Positions 1 through 5,124 are shown, numbered from the stretch's first letter. The stretch is 5,147 bases of DNA from Polaromonas sp. (GCA_023259235.1 JAHFQQ010000233.1:1-5147); one strand, 5' to 3'. The notes: generated from the sequence alone by a model not told the origin. Program-made: numbers and translations.

Positions 1-178
1 GATCAGGAATGAAGGACCAGGCGCGGAGGAATTTGAAAGCACGGAGTTGGGCAAGGAAAAAGTGTTGGCGCCAGGCGCATCCAGCTTTCTGATTTTCCAG
101 GGACTCAAGCCGGGTACTTACAAGTTCTTCGGTGAATTCCATCCGGCTACGGCGCAAGGCCGCTTCGTCGCAAAGTGA
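1..178 (+). CDS. ftrB: C-terminal end of FtrB-like cupredoxin (partial, 5' end outside window)
   Basis: The frame starting at base 2 is open from the window edge and gives 58 residues ending in RFVAK before TGA at 176-178. It reads as the last part of a small periplasmic cupredoxin (Cupredoxin_1/EfeO-like): NEGPGAEEFES near the left edge, then a beta-rich stretch, and near the end the typical GEFHPATAQG, whose His is a likely metal ligand. In the FtrABCD systems of Bordetella and Brucella, FtrB is the cupredoxin thought to oxidise ferrous iron held by the P19-type protein FtrA before it enters the FtrC permease. Its place directly before an FTR1-type permease and a polyferredoxin fits this. 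The signal peptide and the other metal ligands lie outside the window, as would ftrA. The ftrC ribosome binding site overlaps its stop codon. Confidence 0.82.
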   Translation, partial: IRNEGPGAEEFESTELGKEKVLAPGASSFLIFQGLKPGTYKFFGEFHPATAQGRFVAK

Positions 179-190
179 GGAAAAACTTCG

Positions 191-739
191 ATGGGTGATG
201 CGCTCTTCGTCGTCTGGCGCGAAAGCGTCGAGGCGATCCTGGTTATCAGCATTCTGTATGCCTGGCTCAAGCGCAACGATCACGATGGTCGGGGCATGCG
301 TGCCTTGTGGTCTGGCGTTGCGGCCGGGGTCGTACTTGCCGTGGCATTAGGCTGGGCCATGGTCGCGGCACAAGGCGAGTTGTCCGGTGCCGCGCTGGAG
401 TGGTTTCAGATTGCAATCCTGTCCGTCGCCGCGGGCTTGATCGTGCAAATGGTGTTGTGGATGCAATTGCATGGGCGCGGGATCAGGCACGAGCTGGAAC
501 ACCACATGGCCCAGGCGGTGCAGCGCTCTGGAGCATTTGGGATTGCAATCATTGCTGCACTGGCCGTCGCGCGCGAGGGGGCGGAAACCGTAATTTTCTT
601 GTATGGCATCGGGATCGAAGGCAACTCCGGCGCGGGAATGGCGGGCGGCGCAGCTCTCGGATTCCTGCTGGCGGCCGTGTCCACCACGTACTGGATCGGC
701 GTCATGTTTGCTCAGCGCAGGTTCGCTCGCCATGAATAG
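191..739 (+). CDS. ftrC: FTR1-family iron permease FtrC, short form lacking the C-terminal membrane segments
   Basis: This 182-residue inner-membrane protein matches the N-terminal two thirds of FTR1/EfeU-type iron permeases. The two hallmark motifs that carry iron through the membrane are present: RESVE (10-14) in segment 1 and REGAE (128-132) in segment 4. Hydrophobic segments lie near 5-26, 38-60, 70-91, 115-142 and 147-174. Family members are usually about 270-285 residues with seven segments, so roughly 90-100 residues including segments 6-7 are missing. No continuation is visible in the other two forward frames before ftrD. The start is ATG 191, nine bases after GAGGA (177-181). The end overlaps the ftrD start by 8 bp, implying translational coupling. 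It should move oxidised iron to the cytoplasm, with FtrB and FtrD as partners. Whether this short form works is unknown; an in-frame deletion, a natural short variant or a sequence error are all possible. Confidence 0.85.
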   Translation: MGDALFVVWRESVEAILVISILYAWLKRNDHDGRGMRALWSGVAAGVVLAVALGWAMVAAQGELSGAALEWFQIAILSVAAGLIVQMVLWMQLHGRGIRHELEHHMAQAVQRSGAFGIAIIAALAVAREGAETVIFLYGIGIEGNSGAGMAGGAALGFLLAAVSTTYWIGVMFAQRRFARHE

Positions 740-2132
740 GATGCTGACGGCGACAGATCGCACAGGTGTAAAGAAAGACGCCGACACCCCCCGGCTGGCC
801 AAAATTGGCAACTCCATGCGCCGCCACCGAACGGCGATTCTTGTTTTGCAGTGGATTGTGGTGGTTTTCTATTTTTTCTTGCTGATCATTCCCGGTTTTA
901 TGGCGCTGCCGCCGGAAGACGCGCATCTGTATGACAATCTGCGCCTGTTCGCGCAGTTCCTGTTCTGGGGCATATGGTGGCCGTTTGTCATGCTCAGCAC
1001 GATGCTGCTCGGGCGCGTCTGGTGCGGCGTATTCTGTCCGGAAGGCGCATTGACCGAGTTCGCCGGCCGTCATGGCCTGGGCCGCTCGATTCCGCGCTGG
1101 ATGCGCTGGAGCGGCTGGCCCCTGACCGCGTTTGTATGCACCACGATTTATGGGCAATTGATCAGTGTCTACGACTATCCGAAAGCTGCCCTGCTGATTC
1201 TGGGCGGCTCCAGCGTGGCCGCAGTTGTAGTCGGATTTGTGTATGGCAAGGGAAAACGTGTCTGGTGCCGCTATCTCTGTCCGGCCAACGGCGTGTTTTC
1301 GCTGCTCGCCAAGATCGCGCCGGTTCATTTCCGGGTCAACGAGGAAGCGTGGAAGCGCGACACCACGCGCCAACCGATGGTGGACTGCGCACCGCTGATC
1401 GATATTCGCCACATGAAAAGCGCATCGGCCTGCCATGCCTGCGGGCGCTGCAGCGATTTTAAGGGCGCAGTCACCCTCGCTGCGCGTTCGCCCGCCAGCG
1501 AGATCCTGAACACCAACAACCACGATGTCAAGACGGAAGAGGCACTGATGCTGGTTTTTGGCGTGATCGGGATTGCCACGGCAGCGTTTCAATGGTCGGC
1601 GAGCGCCTATCTGGTTGAGATGAAAACCGCCATGGCCACCTGGCTGATTGACCATAATTCGTTTTTTCTGCTTCAGGACGATGCACCGTGGTGGCTGCTC
1701 ACGCACTATCCGGCGGCGCATGACGTATTCACCTGGCTGGATGGAATTTGTATCCTGATATTCGTCGTGGGCGGCGGCTCTGCGCTTGGCTTGGCGGTGT
1801 TGACCGCGGTCTGGCTGGCGGCTCGGTTGGCAAATCATCCGACCTTGTCCTGGCAGCGCCTGGCGCTGTCGCTGGTGCCGATTGCAGGCGCCGGGATCTT
1901 TCTTGGCCTGTCGATGCTGACCTTGTCGCATCTCAAGGCAGAAAGAATCCCGCTTGAATGGGTACCGGCCACGCGCGCCATACTGCTGGCAACAGGCAGT
2001 GGGTTTTCTGCCTATCTGGGCTGGAAACTGACAGTTGTGCGTTTTTCCGTGCGCCCTTTGCTGGCTTTCTCCGTCAGTTTGCTGCCGATCGTGTTGATCG
2101 ATGCAATATGGGTGGCGATATTTTTTGTCTGA
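732..2132 (+). CDS. ftrD: FtrD, membrane polyferredoxin (NapH/CcoG-like) of the ferrous iron uptake system
   Basis: This is a 466-residue membrane protein with iron-sulfur signatures. Hydrophobic segments lie near 36-58, 72-94, 130-145, 152-171, 270-290, 335-365, 376-397 and 440-465. Two CxxxCP motifs, C98/C102 and C179/C183, are those of NapH/CcoG/NosR-type polyferredoxins. C219 with C234-x2-C237-x2-C240 forms a third cysteine group. In the Bordetella and Brucella ftrABCD systems FtrD is the ferredoxin-like component, thought to take the electron released when FtrB oxidises iron; that role is inferred here from operon order. The start chosen is ATG 732: it overlaps the ftrC stop, has AGG (719-721) ten bases upstream, and the longer open frame from 603 only adds residues read out of frame from inside ftrC. 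ATG 741 is an alternative. The stop lies 27 bp from the end of the opposing ferritin-like gene. Confidence 0.88.
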   Translation: MNRMLTATDRTGVKKDADTPRLAKIGNSMRRHRTAILVLQWIVVVFYFFLLIIPGFMALPPEDAHLYDNLRLFAQFLFWGIWWPFVMLSTMLLGRVWCGVFCPEGALTEFAGRHGLGRSIPRWMRWSGWPLTAFVCTTIYGQLISVYDYPKAALLILGGSSVAAVVVGFVYGKGKRVWCRYLCPANGVFSLLAKIAPVHFRVNEEAWKRDTTRQPMVDCAPLIDIRHMKSASACHACGRCSDFKGAVTLAARSPASEILNTNNHDVKTEEALMLVFGVIGIATAAFQWSASAYLVEMKTAMATWLIDHNSFFLLQDDAPWWLLTHYPAAHDVFTWLDGICILIFVVGGGSALGLAVLTAVWLAARLANHPTLSWQRLALSLVPIAGAGIFLGLSMLTLSHLKAERIPLEWVPATRAILLATGSGFSAYLGWKLTVVRFSVRPLLAFSVSLLPIVLIDAIWVAIFFV

Positions 2133-2159
2133 AAGGAATCGCGCACAGGAGTTTGACGC

Positions 2160-2615
2160 TCACTCCTTGAACGGTTCGATTGCTCCAGGCTTGCGCAGCA
2201 TCTTGTTCACCTCATCGAGATGCATCTCTTCCTCGACGATCATGTCTCTCGCATATTCCTCAAGCAATACGGAATGTCCTTCAACAATTTTCAGCAGATC
2301 GTAATAGGCTGCAAGCGCTATTTTTTCATGTTCAAGGCTTTCCCTGAGAATGTCGCCGATATCGTGTTTTGTCGTTTCGAGCAAGGGACCAATCTTTAAC
2401 GAAGGATGGCCGCCAAGCAACGTCACCAACTCGCCAGCCCTGTGGGCATGATTAAGGCCTTCCTCTGCATTGCTCTTGAGCCAGGAAACGATGGGAATGC
2501 GGTTGTAACCATAGATCATGAGCGAATAGTGCGTGTAGATCACCACCCCCGCCAATTCCAGCTCCATGATCCGGTTCAGCGCATCAATTGCGACCTGTGT
2601 CTTTGTGCTTTCCAT
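2160..2615 (-). CDS. ferritin-like/bacterioferritin-like diiron protein
   Basis: The gene encodes a 151-residue, all-helical protein of the bacterioferritin/ferritin-like fold, likely a cytoplasmic iron oxidising and storing protein. Aligned by eye to E. coli Bfr, the probable diiron ligands are E20, E52, H56, E97, E129 and H132, with Y27 matching Bfr Y25. The E52 to H56 spacing is one longer than the ExxH of Bfr, and the haem-ligand Met (Bfr M52) is replaced by L54, so haem binding in the Bfr manner is not expected. The start ATG (2613-2615) has a strong AGGAGA (2623-2628) seven bases upstream. It converges on ftrD with a 27-bp gap, which ties it to iron handling. One counted 60-base line inside the gene (2221-2280) has about 47% GC against about 68% for one line of ftrD (1081-1140), so it may have arrived separately. 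A Dps- or rubrerythrin-related protein is the main alternative. Confidence 0.85.
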   Translation of the reverse strand: MESTKTQVAIDALNRIMELELAGVVIYTHYSLMIYGYNRIPIVSWLKSNAEEGLNHAHRAGELVTLLGGHPSLKIGPLLETTKHDIGDILRESLEHEKIALAAYYDLLKIVEGHSVLLEEYARDMIVEEEMHLDEVNKMLRKPGAIEPFKE

Positions 2616-2645
2616 TTTGTTTTCTCCTGTTGATTTAAACGCATG

Positions 2646-2663
2646 AAAAAAGGCTGATCAGCC
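2646..2663 (-). terminator. intrinsic-terminator-like hairpin between the small open frame and the ferritin gene
   Basis: Bases 2652-2663 are a perfect palindrome, GGCTGATCAGCC, and on the - strand it is followed at once by six T (2651-2646). Folded as RNA it gives a 4-bp stem with a GATC loop. The A/G-rich stretch before it can pair partly with the U run to lengthen the stem. The TGA of the small open frame 2658-2837 lies inside it. It ends only 30 bp before the ferritin start codon, so it could terminate the small gene or act as an attenuator in the ferritin leader. Confidence 0.5.
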
Positions 2664-2837
2664 AGACATCTCTTTCGCCGACCCTGCATTGGCATTTTGC
2701 ACCACAATAGGCATGTTTGTCTTTTGGCAGAAGCCTCCTGCGCTATTGCGACCCGCCTTTATGCCGTGGTCACGCGCTACGCCTTCGCTACGCCAAAAAC
2801 CTGTAAGCCTGCATCCGATACCCAGCAGAAAAACCAC
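2658..2837 (-). CDS. possible small protein or gene remnant, 59 codons, GTG start
   Basis: I do not recognise this gene. The - strand reads openly from GTG (2835-2837) to TGA (2658-2660). The product starts VVFLLGIGCR, contains RSEGVARDHGIKAGRNSAGG (residues 17-36) and ends GSAKEMSG. The composition is protein-like, with a hydrophobic start and a mixed polar remainder. AGAGG lies nine bases before the GTG and a palindrome with a T run follows the stop, which together look like a complete tiny transcription unit. The GTG is only 5 bp from the start of the divergent rraA, so the two promoter regions would overlap. A 9-bp direct repeat (CGCTACGCC on the + strand at 2775-2783 and 2786-2794) lies inside and encodes part of RSEGVA. 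It could be a real small protein, a small RNA, the worn end of a former gene, or one copy of a dispersed repeat. Confidence 0.35.
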   Translation of the reverse strand: MVFLLGIGCRLTGFWRSEGVARDHGIKAGRNSAGGFCQKTNMPIVVQNANAGSAKEMSG

Positions 2838-2842
2838 TGAAA

Positions 2843-3355
2843 ATGACCTCTACTACTGCTCTTTCGTTCGCTACCTGCGATCTTTGCGATACCCATAAAA
2901 ACGACCACTCAGGCGCGTTCAGGGTGCTGCCCCCGGTGTTCAGGGACTATGGCGGCGTTCAAAAATTCAGCGGACCGGTTGTTACCGTCAAATGCTTTGA
3001 AGACAACTCGCTGGTCAAGGCGGCGGTTGATTCGCCTGGCGAGGGCCGCGTGCTGGTGGTGGATGGCGGCGCGTCGATGCGCCGCGCTTTGCTGGGCGGC
3101 AACCTTGGTGCCGCCGCCGCGAAAAATGGCTGGGCCGGTGTGGTCCTGGATGGCTGCGTGCGCGATGTGGCCGAACTGGCGCAGTGCCGCGCCGGTATCC
3201 GGGCGCTGGCCGCCATGCCGCTACCGACGGAAAAACGCAACGAAGGCCAGAACGGGGTGGCGGTGCAGATTCAGGGTGTATGGGTTTATCCGGGCGATTG
3301 GCTCTATGCCGACGAAGATGGCATCGTTGTGATGACAGCGCCGCTGTTGGCCTGA
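2843..3355 (+). CDS. rraA: RraA family protein, likely 4-hydroxy-4-methyl-2-oxoglutarate/oxaloacetate-type aldolase or RNase E regulator homologue
   Basis: The 170-residue product aligns along its whole length with E. coli RraA (161 residues), sharing VVTVKCFEDN (47-56 here), RVLVVDGG (69-76), MRRALLGGNLG (79-89), GWAG (96-99) and LYADEDGIVV (154-163). RraA of E. coli inhibits RNase E, while close relatives are divalent-metal aldolases that split 4-hydroxy-4-methyl-2-oxoglutarate to pyruvate or decarboxylate oxaloacetate. The aldolase pattern G-x20-R-D-x2-E/D is met by G86, R107, D108 and E111, whereas E. coli RraA has Gln in place of this Asp; an enzyme role is therefore the better guess. 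The start ATG 2843 has no clear Shine-Dalgarno sequence, but the next in-frame Met is at residue 79, inside the conserved core. It is transcribed away from the ferritin-like gene and converges on the TSUP gene 34 bp further on. Confidence 0.88.
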   Translation: MTSTTALSFATCDLCDTHKNDHSGAFRVLPPVFRDYGGVQKFSGPVVTVKCFEDNSLVKAAVDSPGEGRVLVVDGGASMRRALLGGNLGAAAAKNGWAGVVLDGCVRDVAELAQCRAGIRALAAMPLPTEKRNEGQNGVAVQIQGVWVYPGDWLYADEDGIVVMTAPLLA

Positions 3356-3357
3356 GT

Positions 3358-3371
3358 GTCCGGGCCCGGAC
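3358..3371. other. 14-bp perfect palindrome in the convergent rraA / TSUP spacer
   Basis: GTCCGGGCCCGGAC reads the same on both strands and lies 2 bp after the rraA stop and 18 bp from the TSUP stop. A short second inverted pair, CCTG (3371-3374) and CAGG (3385-3388), follows. Neither is followed by a T run on either strand, so this is not a standard intrinsic terminator. It could still be a bidirectional stem that protects both mRNA ends, or simply chance in GC-rich DNA. Confidence 0.35.
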
Positions 3372-3389
3372 CTGTCCCGACCGGCAGGC

Positions 3390-4205
3390 TCAGCCTTTCA
3401 GTCCTTTGTAGAGCATATAGGCCGCCAGCGCGTACAAGATGCTGGCAAACACCCGCTTGAGCTTGTCCACGGGCAGTTTGTGGGCGGCTCGTGCGCCCAG
3501 GGGCGCGGTGGAGAAGCTGCACACGGCAATCAAAGCAAGCGCGGGCAGCCAGATATAGCCAAAGGAGCCGCCTGGCAGGCCCTGCACCTGTTGCCCGCTG
3601 ATCACATAGCCGAGCACATTGCTCACTGCGATGGGAAACCCCAGCGCCGCGGAGGTGGCCACGGCATTGTGTATTGTGATGTTGCACAAGGTCATGAAAG
3701 GCACGCTGATGAAGCCGCCGCCCGCGCCAACCAGGCCCGACAGAAAACCGATCAGGCCGCCAGCCGCCAGTTGGCCTGCGGTGCCCGGCATTTGCCGCGT
3801 GGGTTCGGGCTTTTTGTTCAGGAACATCTGCGTTGCGGAAAAGCTCACAAACAGGGCAAAGAAGATCGCCAGGTAAGAGCCCTTGAGCAGCGAGAACACC
3901 CCCAGGCTGCCGATGATGCTGCCCGCGATGATGCCTGGGGCCAGCCGGCGCACGATATCCCAGCGCACGGCTCCGCGCTGGTGGTGCGCCCGGACGCTGG
4001 AGATCGAGGTGAAAATGATGGTTGCCATGGAGGTGGCGATGGCCATCTTCACTGCCAGATCAGGCGCCACGCCGCGGTTCGACAGGATGATGGTGATGAA
4101 AGGCACCATGATCATGCCACCGCCAATTCCCAGCAAGCCGGCCAGAAAGCCGGTGCCTATGCCCAGCAAGCCGAGCTCAATGATGATGAGAGGTTCGAGA
4201 TTCAT
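3390..4205 (-). CDS. TSUP family (TauE/SafE) membrane transporter
   Basis: The 271-residue polytopic inner-membrane protein has the family's internal duplication: GFLAGLLGIGGGMIMVPF (19-36) is echoed by GFLSGLVGAGGGFISVPF (153-170), and AIATSM (55-60) by AVATSA (181-186). About eight hydrophobic segments fall near 7-40 (two), 55-70, 88-104, 110-127, 146-171, 183-203, 216-235 and 253-267. A charged loop at 130-139 separates the two halves. TSUP proteins move sulfite, sulfoacetate, sulfonates and related anions out of or into the cell; the substrate cannot be told from sequence, and no sulfur genes lie nearby. The length is normal for the family. The start ATG (4203-4205) directly precedes the first hydrophobic segment but has no evident Shine-Dalgarno sequence. 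It follows the 6S RNA on the same strand, so it may be read partly by transcripts passing through that gene. Confidence 0.88.
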   Translation of the reverse strand: MNLEPLIIIELGLLGIGTGFLAGLLGIGGGMIMVPFITIILSNRGVAPDLAVKMAIATSMATIIFTSISSVRAHHQRGAVRWDIVRRLAPGIIAGSIIGSLGVFSLLKGSYLAIFFALFVSFSATQMFLNKKPEPTRQMPGTAGQLAAGGLIGFLSGLVGAGGGFISVPFMTLCNITIHNAVATSAALGFPIAVSNVLGYVISGQQVQGLPGGSFGYIWLPALALIAVCSFSTAPLGARAAHKLPVDKLKRVFASILYALAAYMLYKGLKG

Positions 4206-4251
4206 GCGAGGGCGATGCGTGATGCGACCTGTGTTGCTGCCGGTGACCCGC

Positions 4252-4264
4252 GGGGCACCGCCCC
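4252..4264 (-). other. GC-rich hairpin in the leader between 6S RNA and the TSUP gene
   Basis: GGGGC, a three-base loop and GCCCC form a 5-bp all-GC stem 47 bp before the TSUP start codon. No T run follows. It may shape the 5' leader of the transporter mRNA or separate it from the 6S transcript. The rest of 4206-4281 shows nothing else. Confidence 0.25.
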
Positions 4265-4274
4265 CGGGAGACGG

Positions 4275-4289
4275 AAAAAGGTGTCTGCG
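4275..4289 (-). terminator. 3' end / terminator of 6S RNA
   Basis: On the - strand the last closing-stem arm CGCAGACA is followed by CC and five T (4279-4275). The long-range closing stem plus U run may release the transcript or mark the trimmed 3' end. Confidence 0.45.
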
Positions 4290-4457
4290 AGTGCCACCGG
4301 ACCGTCATCCTGAACCGGGGTTCAGGTGGGCGAGGGCAGTCGGGTTTCGGGTTCGTCTGACGCGAGACGATCACGCCTGCCAGACAATTTACCAAGCCCG
4401 TGCTCGTGGAGCATTGGTTCAAGGAAATATAAAGCCCGGTGCGCACCGCAGACAAAT
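4282..4457 (-). ncRNA. ssrS: 6S RNA (regulator of sigma70 RNA polymerase)
   Basis: The spacer after zapA, the usual home of ssrS in beta- and gammaproteobacteria, holds a RNA-like structure of about 176 nt (E. coli 6S is about 184). The 5' arm TGTCTGCG (4454-4447) pairs perfectly with CGCAGACA (4289-4282). After an internal loop CACCGG pairs with CCGGTG, forming the closing stem. The 3' side of the central bubble carries the inverted repeat CCTGAACC/GGTTCAGG (4326-4309), the counterpart of CCUUGAACC/GGGUUCAAGG in E. coli 6S. The 5' side includes an AU-rich run, TTTATATTT, then GCTCC and TTGGT as in E. coli. The 5' end resembles E. coli's AUUUCUCUGAG, here ATTTGTCTGCG. Five T (4279-4275) follow the last stem. 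6S RNA mimics an open promoter, holds RNA polymerase in stationary phase and templates short pRNAs on outgrowth. Both ends are estimates. Confidence 0.9.
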
Positions 4458-4459
4458 TA

Positions 4460-4465
4460 ATTGTA
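4460..4465 (-). promoter_or_regulatory. candidate -10 element of the 6S RNA promoter
   Basis: TACAAT, one mismatch from TATAAT, lies on the - strand just before the first closing-stem arm and would place the start near 4453-4457. At 17 bp upstream there is no good -35 match (CCCGCG), so it would rely on an activator or on other polymerase contacts. The assignment rests on position next to a well supported RNA. Confidence 0.45.
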
Positions 4466-4514
4466 GGCCCTTGCGGCTGTTGCGCGGGAATGCGACAGGC
4501 TTATTTTTGGAAAA

Positions 4515-4529
4515 TTTGACCCTGTCAAA
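4515..4529 (-). promoter_or_regulatory. inverted repeat over the zapA stop, with a TTGACA box
   Basis: On the - strand TTTGAC and GTCAAA flank an AGG loop, and TTTT follows. The zapA TGA lies inside it. It could be a weak terminator for zapA, though the stem is short and only two of its six pairs are GC. It could also be a protein-binding site, or the -35 box (perfect TTGACA, 4523-4528) of a distal 6S promoter; the best -10 at normal spacing, AAATAA or AATAAG, is poor. Confidence 0.3.
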
Positions 4530-4878
4530 GCAGCTGACCGTCAATACCCAGCGCACTGTCCAGCCGCTGCAGCAAGGCAGCGAGCTGCGGATCCGGCGCG
4601 TCCTTGCTGGCATCCGGGCTGCCATTTTGCACGTGGAGCTGTGTTGCGGCTGGCGCAGCCATGCCGGTGACGCTGGCGCCACGTTCGGGAAGCTCGAATG
4701 CGAGGTTCAGGGCAGCCAGCACCGCAATGCGGTCACGCGCCTTGGTCTTGCCGGCGTCGCGGATTTTGCACATGGCGGCGTCCACTCGGCCAACCGCCTC
4801 AAGCAGGCGTGCGTCACCATTTTCGGGGCAGCCGAGCAAGTAGCTCTGGCCCATGATTTGCACTTCGAGCTGTTTCAT
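4525..4878 (-). CDS. zapA: cell division protein ZapA
   Basis: The 117-residue product carries the ZapA domain in residues 1-63: a first strand region KQLEVQIMGQSYLLGCPE, then LLEAVGRVDAAMCKIRD and the helix KARDRIAVLAALNLAFEL. ZapA is a cytoplasmic protein that binds FtsZ and bundles its protofilaments at the division site. The family's C-terminal coiled coil is represented by an Ala/Pro-rich linker (about 65-95) followed by a short helix, PQLAALLQRLDSALG (97-111). The start ATG (4876-4878) overlaps the stop of the preceding coiled-coil gene in ATGA, so translation is probably coupled; only a weak GAG lies just upstream. The 6S RNA gene follows on the same strand, the order seen in many proteobacteria, which supports both calls. 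Confidence 0.9.
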   Translation of the reverse strand: MKQLEVQIMGQSYLLGCPENGDARLLEAVGRVDAAMCKIRDAGKTKARDRIAVLAALNLAFELPERGASVTGMAAPAATQLHVQNGSPDASKDAPDPQLAALLQRLDSALGIDGQLL

Positions 4879-5114
4879 CGCTCGGTTTCCATCGGCGGCT
4901 TCGTGGCGTGGGCGATGCTTTCCGGCAGACGCTCGAGCAGCGCATCGACACGGGAGCGGGCGGCGCTGAGCCGTGATTTGAGTGAATCGCGTTCATGGGT
5001 CAGAACGGTGACCTGGTCAGCCAGAAGGGCGTTGGTGCGCTGCAATTCTTCGTAACGCAGCAGCAACCGCTCCATGCGCTCGATGAGTTGGCCGATTTGG
5101 GTTGGATTCGACAT
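4875..5114 (-). CDS. small ZapB-like coiled-coil protein upstream of zapA
   Basis: The 79-residue product is nearly all predicted coiled coil (about 5-63: IGQLIERMERLLLRYEEL, then DQVTVLTHERDSLKSRLS), with Leu and Val at heptad-like spacing and many Glu, Arg and Gln, then a polar tail. Size and build match ZapB (81 residues in E. coli) and the small family commonly found just before zapA in beta- and gammaproteobacteria. ZapB joins ZapA to the inner layer of the Z-ring; that role is inferred here from structure and the 4-bp overlap with zapA, since coiled coils resemble one another. The start ATG (5112-5114) has no clear Shine-Dalgarno sequence. A TACAAT box (5125-5130) lies so close that the transcript could begin about four bases before the ATG; its -35 would be just outside the window. 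Confidence 0.75.
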   Translation of the reverse strand: MSNPTQIGQLIERMERLLLRYEELQRTNALLADQVTVLTHERDSLKSRLSAARSRVDALLERLPESIAHATKPPMETER

Positions 5115-5124
5115 GACAGGGCCG

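Noticed and set aside
603..731. An N-terminal extension of FtrD by 43 residues, to ATG 603
   Set aside because: The extra residues come from reading the conserved segment-5 region of ftrC in another frame and have no membrane or signal character. ATG 732 fits the ftrC overlap and has a ribosome binding site.
702..1931. A 409-codon open frame on the - strand
   Set aside because: It is the antisense shadow of ftrD. The product is full of Arg, Gln, His and Ala with no recognisable domain.
2104..2127. AATAT...ATATT followed by T run as a terminator for ftrD
   Set aside because: The stem is five AT pairs with an 8-base loop and lies inside the ftrD coding sequence before its stop; too weak to call.
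2616..2660. A Fur box ahead of the ferritin-like gene
   Set aside because: No match to the GATAATGATwATCATTATC-type pattern was found by eye; the AT-rich GTTTAAATC is too short to support it.
2775..2794. CGCTACGCC repeated with a 2-bp gap, as a CRISPR or operator-type repeat
   Set aside because: There are only two 9-bp copies, with no array and no symmetry; more likely coding or chance repetition within the small open frame.
2689..2898. A 69-codon + strand open frame in the ferritin-rraA spacer
   Set aside because: It overlaps the rraA start, lacks a good ribosome binding site and its product does not look protein-like. The - strand frame in the same place has better support.
3480..4313. 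A 277-codon open frame on the + strand
   Set aside because: It is the antisense shadow of the TSUP gene, with a polar His/Gln/Arg-rich product and no family resemblance.
3883..5055. A 390-codon open frame on the + strand
   Set aside because: It runs antisense through TSUP, the 6S RNA, zapA and the coiled-coil gene. Its product is rich in Met and Arg with low-complexity character, as expected for shadows in GC-rich DNA, while the opposite strand has recognised families.
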